The translations under genes and the position numbers were made by a program. 5,053 bases of DNA, from positions 1 through 5,053 of the forward strand of contig JANWJM010000068.1 of the NCBI GenBank assembly GCA_025449475.1, given 5' to 3'. The notes under the pieces are model-generated. The model was not told the origin of the DNA. It ran no database searches and worked only from the letters and a program-made list of their open reading frames with translations. Within the stretch, counting starts at the first letter, position 1. The number at the start of each line of letters is the position of its first letter. Positions 1-5,053 of the stretch are shown here, piece after piece. This stretch comes from Thermoactinomycetaceae bacterium (GTDB lineage Bacteria > Bacillota > Bacilli > Thermoactinomycetales > Thermoactinomycetaceae).

Positions 1-1
1 A

Positions 2-574
2 TTGAAGCGGTTGCTTGTAGAGATGGAGAGGTTTGAAGAAGTTCGACTTGATGCCATTCAGATTGTGAGTGAGTCTCCTCATTTAACGATATTGAATGGT
101 GCCAATCAGCCCGATCTTTTATCCGCTCGCGTAGCAGCAGATTTGGCATATGACAAAGCATGTATGAGTGGAATGGGAGTTGTAGAAGTGATCAATTGTC
201 AAGGGAATCCATGGGTTGGACAAAATGCCTACCAGATTGCCATGAGAGGGACTTCTTGCATGATTGATTGGGGAAACCAGATAGCGATTGCTGATCCTGA
301 TGACCATGAACATCCCCGATTGATGGAAGATTCATCCAATACAGAGAAACCGCATCATATTTTTATCATCTGTTCAAAGTCTTCGTTTCAAATAGATATG
401 GGTTATTCTGAGATCCGAAGTCCAAAACAGATTCAAACCGATTGGAATGAAGCGATCCATCATGGCGTCGAAGTTGATCCGGAAATTTGGAAGCGATTGA
501 TGGAGATTTCGAGTGAGGTATTGGTTGAATCAACAGAACGTTCTCGCTTAAAGGGAACGGGCGAACAAGCGTAA
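2..574 (+). CDS. Protein of unknown function with DUF3726-like C-terminus, probably 5'-truncated by the window edge
   Basis: The open frame is already running at the first bases. The TTG at position 2 has no visible ribosome binding site, so the true start is probably upstream and the 190 residues seen are a partial protein. I do not recognise it firmly. The last ~35 residues (about 155-187, with G155, W163, S177, S181, R182, G185 and G187) resemble, from memory, the end of DUF3726 proteins, where a conserved Trp is followed by a Val-Pro-x-(T/S)-x-x-SR-x-x-GAG pattern. The middle (about residues 38-90) has an alanine-rich helix followed by a short hydrophobic strand (VVEVIN), which also loosely recalls part of the type II malate/lactate dehydrogenase (Ldh) fold. 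No signal peptide or membrane segment is seen, so it is likely cytoplasmic. It ends 14 bases before the aldehyde dehydrogenase gene, and its stop codon overlaps that gene's ribosome binding site, which suggests co-transcription and a role in the same pathway. Coding status is confident; family is tentative. Confidence 0.8.
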   Translation: MKRLLVEMERFEEVRLDAIQIVSESPHLTILNGANQPDLLSARVAADLAYDKACMSGMGVVEVINCQGNPWVGQNAYQIAMRGTSCMIDWGNQIAIADPDDHEHPRLMEDSSNTEKPHHIFIICSKSSFQIDMGYSEIRSPKQIQTDWNEAIHHGVEVDPEIWKRLMEISSEVLVESTERSRLKGTGEQA

Positions 575-580
575 GGAGGT
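573..580 (+). promoter_or_regulatory. Ribosome binding site fixing the GTG start of the aldehyde dehydrogenase
   Basis: AAGGAGGT is a near-perfect complement to the 3' end of 16S rRNA and lies 8 bases before the GTG at 589. It overlaps the TAA stop of the preceding gene (572-574). This supports the GTG as the real start and suggests translational coupling between the two genes. Confidence 0.9.
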
Positions 581-588
581 ACCTTGGA

Positions 589-2058
589 GTGAAAGTAGAG
601 AACGGCGTTTGTGAGGCGCAAAATTTTATTGATGGTGTATTTGTTCGTGGAAGCAGTACTGAAAAAAAGAAAGATATCAACCCAGCAAATACGGAAGATG
701 TAATCGCCGAATATGTGCCTTCCACGCAAGAGGATGCACAAAAAGCCATTGAAGCAGCACAACGGGCATTTTCCAAATGGAGAAAAGTCCCGGCTCCTGA
801 ACGAGGAAATACCTTGTTTTGTGTTGCGGATCGAATGGAAGAGAAAAAAGAAGAACTTTCCTTGCTTATCGTACGTGAAATGGGGAAACGACTGGTGGAG
901 GCAGAGAAAGAAGTGGAGTATGCGATCAATATTCTCCGCTTTTATGCGGGTGAAGGAGCGCGTCTCAATGGTGAATTGATTGCATCGGATCATCCAGATA
1001 TACAGATTCAGTTATTGAAAGAACCGTTGGGCGTTGTTTTGGCCGTTACACCATGGAATTTCCCTCTCTCCATTCCTACCTGGAAGATCGCACCTGCTTT
1101 GGTCGCAGGAAATACCGTTGTGTTAAAACCTTCGTCGGAAACCCCCCTTGTCAGTATGAAATTGATGCAACTTTTTCAAGAAGCAAACCTTCCTCAAGGG
1201 GTGGTAAACGGTCTGATTGGACCCGGTCGGTTGGTATCTGCGATGATGCATCACCCTGCGGTGCAGGTGATCACATTTACAGGTTCCAATCACATCGGCA
1301 ACCTCATTTACCAAGAAGCGAGCAAAGCGATGAAGCGGGTACAGTTAGAAATGGGTGGGAAAAATCCACTTATTGTCTTAGATGATGCCGATTTGGATCT
1401 AGCCGTCGATCTTGCGATCCGCGGTGGCTATGGGCAGGCGGGACAAGCATGTACGGCAACGAGTCGTGTGATTATCCAATCCTCGATTGCAGAAAAATTT
1501 ACGCGTCGGTTGATCCGTCAAGTCCAAAAGCTAAAAGTAGGAAATGGACTTGATCCTGATGTGGAGATGGGACCCCAAGTGAGTCAGGCGGAGTTGAATT
1601 CAACGATGGAGGCGATTCAGCAGGCGATTGATGAAGGAGCTACCCTTCTTTGCGGTGGAGAGCCCGCAAAAATAGCAGGGAATCAAAACGGATTTTTTAT
1701 CCAGCCAACGGTTTTAGGTGAGGTAAAGCCAAAGATGAAGATTGCGAAAGAAGAAGTTTTTGGTCCTGTTATTGCTGTGATGGTAGTCGATACTGTCGAG
1801 GAGGCGATTGACATTGCGAATGAGGTGGAGTATGGTTTATCAGCTGCTGTCTGCACCCAAAGCTTGAAGCGAATGAATCAAGTGGTTCAAGGATTGGAGT
1901 CAGGTCTTGTAAAGGTCAATATGACCACAACCGGAACCTCTTTTCAGGCTCCTTTTGGAGGATACAAAAAGTCTTCCAGTGGCATTTTTAAAGAATTGGG
2001 GAGGGATGCGATCGAACTCTATACCCGTACCAAGACGGCATATATTCATTATACGTAG
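589..2058 (+). CDS. NAD(P)-dependent aldehyde dehydrogenase, ketoglutarate-semialdehyde/YcbD-like
   Basis: This is a full-length 489-residue member of the aldehyde dehydrogenase superfamily, a cytoplasmic enzyme that oxidises an aldehyde to its acid with NAD+ or NADP+. Visible motifs are TPWNFPL with the oxyanion Asn157, K180 in KPSSETP (cofactor binding), FTGS (230-233) at the nucleotide site, general base Glu254 in LEMGGKN, nucleophile Cys288 in GQACTA, and Glu389 in EEVFGP, which contacts the nicotinamide ribose. All catalytic residues are intact. The runs FTGSNHIG, MGGKNP, CTATSRVIIQS and QAPFGG are closest, from memory, to Bacillus YcbD-type alpha-ketoglutarate semialdehyde dehydrogenases, which act in sugar-acid and hydroxyproline catabolism; the actual substrate is not settled. 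Ser183 replaces the Glu that in many NAD-specific members binds the adenosine ribose, a change shared with NADP-using GabD-like enzymes. The GTG start is set by the strong upstream ribosome binding site. The gene is followed after 13 bases by the IclR regulator. Confidence 0.96.
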   Translation: MKVENGVCEAQNFIDGVFVRGSSTEKKKDINPANTEDVIAEYVPSTQEDAQKAIEAAQRAFSKWRKVPAPERGNTLFCVADRMEEKKEELSLLIVREMGKRLVEAEKEVEYAINILRFYAGEGARLNGELIASDHPDIQIQLLKEPLGVVLAVTPWNFPLSIPTWKIAPALVAGNTVVLKPSSETPLVSMKLMQLFQEANLPQGVVNGLIGPGRLVSAMMHHPAVQVITFTGSNHIGNLIYQEASKAMKRVQLEMGGKNPLIVLDDADLDLAVDLAIRGGYGQAGQACTATSRVIIQSSIAEKFTRRLIRQVQKLKVGNGLDPDVEMGPQVSQAELNSTMEAIQQAIDEGATLLCGGEPAKIAGNQNGFFIQPTVLGEVKPKMKIAKEEVFGPVIAVMVVDTVEEAIDIANEVEYGLSAAVCTQSLKRMNQVVQGLESGLVKVNMTTTGTSFQAPFGGYKKSSSGIFKELGRDAIELYTRTKTAYIHYT

Positions 2059-2064
2059 AGGAGG
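2058..2064 (+). promoter_or_regulatory. Ribosome binding site supporting the TTG start of the IclR regulator
   Basis: GAGGAGG begins on the last base of the preceding TAG stop and lies 7 bases before the TTG at 2072. This spacing favours TTG over the internal in-frame ATG at 2096, which would leave the binding site 31 bases away. The ATG at 2068 is out of frame and too close to the site. Confidence 0.85.
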
Positions 2065-2071
2065 AAGATGA

Positions 2072-2812
2072 TTGGCGAAGGCAGAGAAACCCGACATGTC
2101 GTCAACCGTTCTGCGAGCAATGAAGATTTTGCGCTATTTAAAAGAAGTGCCTGGTTCGCAGTCATTATCTGATATCAGTAAAGATGTAAAGCTTTCGCAG
2201 ACAGTGGTTCATCGGTTGTTAAACACCTTAAAGGTGGAAGGGTTTGTTTATCAGAATCCGCAAACCAAATTATATTCATTAGGAATTGGTTTTATCGATT
2301 TCGTTAATAAAATTTTCACCGAAATGCCGATCGCTCCCTTTATCGAGCCGATTCTGATTCGACTTCGGGACCAATCAGGAGAGACTGTAGGATTTTATAT
2401 ACCGATGGGTCATGAACGGATCTGTGTCTTGGAATTTGAGAGTCAGCAGGAGATTCGCCGAAGTGTGGGCATTGGACGAAGATATCCTTTATATCGTGGA
2501 GCGAGTGGACGAGCCTTATTGGCATTTATGCCCGAAGATCGACAGCAGCGAATCTTATCTTTGCTTCCACTAACGCAGAGGAGAGAGGTTGAATCACTGC
2601 TTGCGGTTACTCATCGAGAGGGATATTCCATCAATGAAGGGGAAATTACTGAAAGTGTCGGTGCATTGTCAGTACCCGTTTTTGATCAACAGCAGAAAGT
2701 AATTGGTGCGTTGTCGGTCTCGGGTCCACGTTTTCGCTGGAATCGAACAACGATGATTCCTTTTATTCCTACGCTGAAGGAAGCTTCAAAATCCATTACA
2801 TCTTCTATGTAA
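2072..2812 (+). CDS. IclR-family transcriptional regulator
   Basis: The 246 residues match the usual length and two-domain layout of IclR proteins, dimeric DNA-binding regulators that sense small catabolic metabolites. The N-terminal winged helix-turn-helix covers about residues 10-72: STVLRAMKIL leads in, the helix-turn-helix is about 31-59 (LSDISKDVKLSQTVVHRLL), and a short wing with KLYSLG follows. The C-terminal effector domain covers about 85-245 and has family hallmarks: GASGRALLAF (143-152), GYSINEGEI with the following GALSVPVFD (184-205), and IGALSVSGPRFR (211-222). Two aromatic, arginine-containing stretches (RRSVGIGRRYPLYRG, 129-143) are typical of the ligand-pocket entrance. The gene sits inside the operon, 13 bases after the dehydrogenase and 18 before the transporter, so it probably controls this operon and its own synthesis in response to the transported solute or an intermediate. 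Whether it represses or activates cannot be told. No operator is visible, since the operon promoter lies outside the window. Confidence 0.96.
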   Translation: MAKAEKPDMSSTVLRAMKILRYLKEVPGSQSLSDISKDVKLSQTVVHRLLNTLKVEGFVYQNPQTKLYSLGIGFIDFVNKIFTEMPIAPFIEPILIRLRDQSGETVGFYIPMGHERICVLEFESQQEIRRSVGIGRRYPLYRGASGRALLAFMPEDRQQRILSLLPLTQRREVESLLAVTHREGYSINEGEITESVGALSVPVFDQQQKVIGALSVSGPRFRWNRTTMIPFIPTLKEASKSITSSM

Positions 2813-2816
2813 AAAA

Positions 2817-2822
2817 AGGAGG
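2817..2822 (+). promoter_or_regulatory. Ribosome binding site of the BCCT transporter gene
   Basis: AGGAGG, inside a longer A-rich purine run (2811-2830), lies 8 bases before the ATG at 2831. The whole 18-base spacer after the regulator's stop is taken up by this signal, so there is no room for a separate promoter. Confidence 0.85.
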
Positions 2823-2830
2823 AGAAGAGA

Positions 2831-4426
2831 ATGGGTAAGTCAAAATCCACAAAAACGATCGATTGGCCGGTTTTAATCATTAGTGGTGGTTTTTTGCTCT
2901 TGTTTGTCATTGGTTCTTTGATTAATAGTGAATATGTTTCAAATTTGGTCGATCGATCCTTCAATTTTTCAATTAAATATTTTGGATCCTTTTATCAATT
3001 TTTGGTATTGGCTTACTTTTTCGTCGCTCTCTTTTTAGCAATCTCGAGATATGGAACCATTCGACTCGGGGATCTTAAGAAGCCAGAAATGAGTACGTTT
3101 CGCTGGATGGCCATCATCATGATGACATTGATGGCGGGAGGAGGCGTTTTTTGGGCAGCAGCAGAACCGTTATATCATTTTATGGAGACCCCACCGTTCT
3201 TTTCTTCACAAGGAATCAAGTCGTTAACAGAAGCAGCTGTTGAACCCGCATTGAGTCAAAGTTATCTGCATTGGGGATTTATTGCATGGGCAGTAAATGG
3301 TACATTAGGAGCAATTATTTTGATGTATGCCCATTATCATCGTGGAGCTCCCTTAAAGCCGCGAACTCTTCTCTATCCGATCTTTGGAGATAAACTCTTT
3401 CAAAAAAATAGTGTGATCGGTATTCTAGCTGATTCAGTCTCAATGATTGCTGTAGCAGCAGGAACCATTGGTCCCATTGGCTTTCTCGGCTTACAGGCAG
3501 GGTATGCGTTTGAAGCGATCTTTGGGATCACCAATAATTTCACGCTTCATACCAGTATCATCATTGGCGTCGTCATTATCGCCGCTATCTCTGCAGCCTC
3601 GGGAATTCACCGTGGAATTCAATTTCTTAGTCGATTAAATGTCAATTTATCCATCGTTCTATGTATCGCCATATTATTCCTTGGTCCAGGGATGTTTATT
3701 ATTGATAAATTTTTAGGTGCATTTGGTACGTATATACAAAACTTTATTGGTCTCGAAACCTATCGGGGCGATCCAGCTTGGCTTGGGGCTTGGACCGTAT
3801 TCTTTATCGCATGGTTTGCCGGCTATGCACCGATGATGTCGATTTTTGTTGCACGGATCTCTCGGGGGCGTACAATTCGCCAAATTGTTCTGATGATTGG
3901 TGTATTAGCGGGGATTATCATGAACTTTTGGTTTACGACAGTGGGTGGTACGGGAATCTTCTATGAGTTAGCCAATCCAGGTTCTATATCCGAGGTATTG
4001 AATGAAAATGGAATTCCAGCCGCAATGATTTCTATTACGCAACAACTCCCGATGAGTTTTCTATTTTCTCTCCTCTTTTTGATAGTCACGATTGTCTTTG
4101 TTTTAACAACGACCGATTCAATGTCCTATACGATGGCCATCACGCTGACAGGAGATGAAGACCCTCCGCGTGCTTTACGGATATTCTGGGCGCTCATTAT
4201 GGGAGTAATCAGCATCATTTTGATCTCATTTGGCGAAGGAACGATTCATGCTTTGCAATCGTTTATCGTTGTAACAGCCATACCGGTCTCCATTTTGATG
4301 CTTACCAATCTATGGACAGCACCGAAATTGTGTCGCCAAATTGCGATTGAACAGGGAGTAATGAAGGAGAAAGAGTCAAAGCAAAAAATTACCCCTCAAA
4401 AGGAAGCGCTTACAACTGAATCATAA
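2831..4426 (+). CDS. BCCT-family transporter (betaine/carnitine/choline type), substrate uncertain
   Basis: This 531-residue, strongly hydrophobic membrane protein has about 12 predicted helices (near residues 13-31, 52-72, 92-110, 145-167, 198-222, 240-258, 271-291, 319-340, 350-372, 407-426, 450-468, 475-495). A polar, lysine-rich cytoplasmic tail follows (about 498-531). Family signatures are AEP (111-113), HWG...W in helix 4 (W148, W153), WTVFFIAWF in helix 8 (W321, W328) and the hallmark ARISRGRT (341-348). TTTDS (426-430) keeps hydroxyl residues where the sodium-linked BetP has its Na2 site. The family imports or exchanges trimethylammonium-type and related solutes. The aromatic box is unlike BetP: relative to remembered BetP positions W374, W377 and Y197, this protein has F329, Y332 and N156, and the glycine-rich GMGIG segment of helix 3 reads LMAGG (100-104). 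The YAxxMSIF pattern (332-339) resembles the carnitine exchanger CaiT. It is the last gene of the operon, directly followed by a terminator. It probably imports the operon's substrate. Confidence 0.96.
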   Translation: MGKSKSTKTIDWPVLIISGGFLLLFVIGSLINSEYVSNLVDRSFNFSIKYFGSFYQFLVLAYFFVALFLAISRYGTIRLGDLKKPEMSTFRWMAIIMMTLMAGGGVFWAAAEPLYHFMETPPFFSSQGIKSLTEAAVEPALSQSYLHWGFIAWAVNGTLGAIILMYAHYHRGAPLKPRTLLYPIFGDKLFQKNSVIGILADSVSMIAVAAGTIGPIGFLGLQAGYAFEAIFGITNNFTLHTSIIIGVVIIAAISAASGIHRGIQFLSRLNVNLSIVLCIAILFLGPGMFIIDKFLGAFGTYIQNFIGLETYRGDPAWLGAWTVFFIAWFAGYAPMMSIFVARISRGRTIRQIVLMIGVLAGIIMNFWFTTVGGTGIFYELANPGSISEVLNENGIPAAMISITQQLPMSFLFSLLFLIVTIVFVLTTTDSMSYTMAITLTGDEDPPRALRIFWALIMGVISIILISFGEGTIHALQSFIVVTAIPVSILMLTNLWTAPKLCRQIAIEQGVMKEKESKQKITPQKEALTTES

Positions 4427-4445
4427 TCTCTACTTGAATCACAAA

Positions 4446-4486
4446 AAAGCTTGCTACCTGATTATCGGTTGGCAAGCTTTGTTTTT
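4446..4486 (+). terminator. Rho-independent terminator ending the four-gene operon
   Basis: A perfect 9-bp stem pairs AAAGCTTGC (4446-4454) with GCAAGCTTT (4472-4480). An inner ACC/GGT helix (4456-4458 with 4467-4469) shortens the loop to about 8 bases. The right arm runs into a T-rich tract (4478-4486, interrupted by one G). It begins 20 bases after the transporter stop. The A-run just upstream of the left arm (4443-4448) would also give a U-tract on the opposite strand, so the hairpin could work in both directions, although no convergent gene is seen. Confidence 0.88.
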
Positions 4487-4555
4487 GTATATTTAATCAC
4501 ATTAGATCGACTTTACAGAAAAGATTTGTTAATTTAGCCGAACAGCGAATCGAGC

Positions 4556-4586
4556 CGGACACGGAGAATGAGATGAATGGTATAAT
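4556..4586 (+). promoter_or_regulatory. Extended -10 (sigma-A type) promoter of the acetyltransferase gene
   Basis: TATAAT at 4581-4586 is a perfect -10 hexamer and is preceded by TGG, giving the full extended -10 TGnTATAAT (4578-4586). The best -35 candidate is CGGACA (4556-4561, 4 of 6 matches to TTGACA) at a long 19-base spacing. The promoter therefore probably relies on the extended -10 element. The predicted transcription start is near 4593, leaving a leader of about 38 bases before the ATG at 4631. It lies between the operon terminator and the next gene, as expected for an independent transcription unit. Confidence 0.7.
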
Positions 4587-4590
4587 AGAT

Positions 4591-4602
4591 TGAATCGATT
4601 CA
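4591..4602 (+). promoter_or_regulatory. 12-bp perfect palindrome over the expected transcription start, possible operator
   Basis: TGAATCGATTCA equals its own reverse complement and begins 5 bases after the -10 hexamer, so it spans the predicted start site. A dimeric repressor could bind here. About one perfect 12-bp palindrome is expected by chance in a window this size, so only its position is suggestive. The palindrome does not extend outward (flanking bases 4590 and 4603 are both T). Confidence 0.3.
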
Positions 4603-4630
4603 TATAAAAATTGATGTAAGGAGAACATTG

Positions 4631-5053
4631 ATGGTCAACGTGAAAATTTTGGACACTGATCAAGAGCTTGCCTCTAGTTTTTCGGTGATGAAACAGCTAC
4701 GTCCTCATTTGCAAAGAGACTCCTACCTTCATCGGATACGCAAAATGCAGCGAGATCACCAGTATCGTCTTTTGGCGGTGTTGGATCAAAAGAAAGTCGT
4801 AGCGCTTGCTGGTTTTCGAATCGCGGAGAATCTTGCCTGGGGAAGGTACATGTACGTCGATGATCTGATAACGGACGAAAAGCATCGGAAAAAAGGATAT
4901 GCGCAGTTATTATTTGAGTGGTTGCTGAAGGAGGCAAGAGCTCAGGATTGTCAGCAATTTCATCTTGACTCAGGTGTCCAGCGGTATGATGCTCATCGAT
5001 TTTATTTAAAGAATAACATGATGATCCGATCCCATCATTTTGTGAAGATGTTG
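4631..5053 (+). CDS. GNAT-family N-acetyltransferase, 3' end beyond the window
   Basis: The reading frame is open from the ATG at 4631 through the last base (141 codons) with no stop, so the C-terminus is missing; relatives are about 150 residues, so probably only a few residues are lost. AAGGAG (4618-4623) lies 7 bases before the ATG and supports this start. The protein has the GNAT fold: an N-terminal part with helices (about 10-42), two strands (RLLAVLDQKKVVALAGFRI, 46-64), YVDDLITDEKHR (75-86) and the acetyl-CoA pyrophosphate loop RKKGYAQLL (86-94; pattern RxxGxA). It ends with HLDSGVQRYDAHRFYLKNNM (111-130), a motif B/C region common in small GNAT proteins that ends in a conserved YxxxxM-type segment. 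Such enzymes transfer acetyl from acetyl-CoA to an amine; the acceptor cannot be predicted. It is separated from the upstream operon by a terminator and its own promoter, so a shared function is not implied. Confidence 0.92.
   Translation, partial: MVNVKILDTDQELASSFSVMKQLRPHLQRDSYLHRIRKMQRDHQYRLLAVLDQKKVVALAGFRIAENLAWGRYMYVDDLITDEKHRKKGYAQLLFEWLLKEARAQDCQQFHLDSGVQRYDAHRFYLKNNMMIRSHHFVKML

Noticed and set aside
366..993. Two overlapping minus-strand open frames of 177-187 codons across the end of the first gene and the start of the dehydrogenase.
   Set aside because: They lie opposite two well-supported coding regions, overlap each other in different frames, and give Ser/Phe-rich translations typical of antisense shadows, with no recognisable domain.
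1053..1385. Plus-strand 110-codon open frame inside the dehydrogenase gene.
   Set aside because: It is out of frame with conserved dehydrogenase motifs (the Asn157 to Glu254 region), which clearly are the real reading frame; its translation has no family features.
2068..2070. ATG just upstream of the IclR gene as its start.
   Set aside because: It is out of frame with the IclR protein and only 3 bases from the Shine-Dalgarno core; TTG at 2072 is in frame with better spacing.
4487..4577. Possible small RNA or riboswitch between the terminator and the promoter.
   Set aside because: No convincing second hairpin, conserved aptamer motif or promoter was found; the stretch appears to be ordinary spacer.
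4614..4619. ATG immediately followed by TAA in the acetyltransferase leader, a possible minimal start-stop regulatory element.
   Set aside because: It has no ribosome binding site of its own and partly overlaps the gene's Shine-Dalgarno region, so it is most likely coincidental.
4674..4937. Minus-strand open frames opposite the acetyltransferase.
   Set aside because: The plus strand here encodes an intact GNAT protein with an acetyl-CoA loop, promoter and ribosome binding site; the reverse frames are shadows.

Overview
The window reads as part of a mid-to-low-GC Gram-positive genome, most likely Bacillota/Bacillales-like. The evidence is strong purine-rich Shine-Dalgarno sites (AAGGAGGT, GAGGAGG, AGGAGG), use of GTG and TTG starts beside ATG, a compact intrinsic terminator and a consensus extended -10 promoter. 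The genus cannot be fixed from the sequence alone. All genes supported here lie on the + strand.

Positions 1-4426 hold four closely packed genes separated by only 13-18 bases. In order they are: the 3' part (or all) of a poorly characterised protein with a DUF3726-like C-terminus (2-574); an NAD(P)-dependent aldehyde dehydrogenase of the ketoglutarate-semialdehyde/YcbD-like type (589-2058); an IclR-family transcriptional regulator (2072-2812); and a 12-helix BCCT-family transporter (2831-4426). No promoter is visible between them, so the transcript probably starts upstream of the window. It ends at a clear rho-independent terminator at 4446-4486.

The combination of importer, aldehyde-oxidising enzyme, IclR regulator and an accessory protein suggests a substrate-inducible catabolic operon. 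The transporter would bring in a zwitterionic, quaternary-ammonium or sulfonate-like solute. Enzymes upstream of the window would convert it to an aldehyde, and the dehydrogenase would oxidise that to an acid. The real substrate is unknown. The transporter's aromatic substrate box differs from that of classical glycine-betaine carriers and partly resembles the carnitine carrier CaiT, so the solute may not be glycine betaine.

After the terminator, a separate unit begins with an extended -10 promoter (TGGTATAAT), a 12-bp perfect palindrome over the expected transcription start, a good ribosome binding site, and a GNAT-family N-acetyltransferase (4631 to beyond the window end). I saw no insertion sequence, CRISPR array, tRNA or rRNA. 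The main novelty is the unassigned pathway of the four-gene operon.
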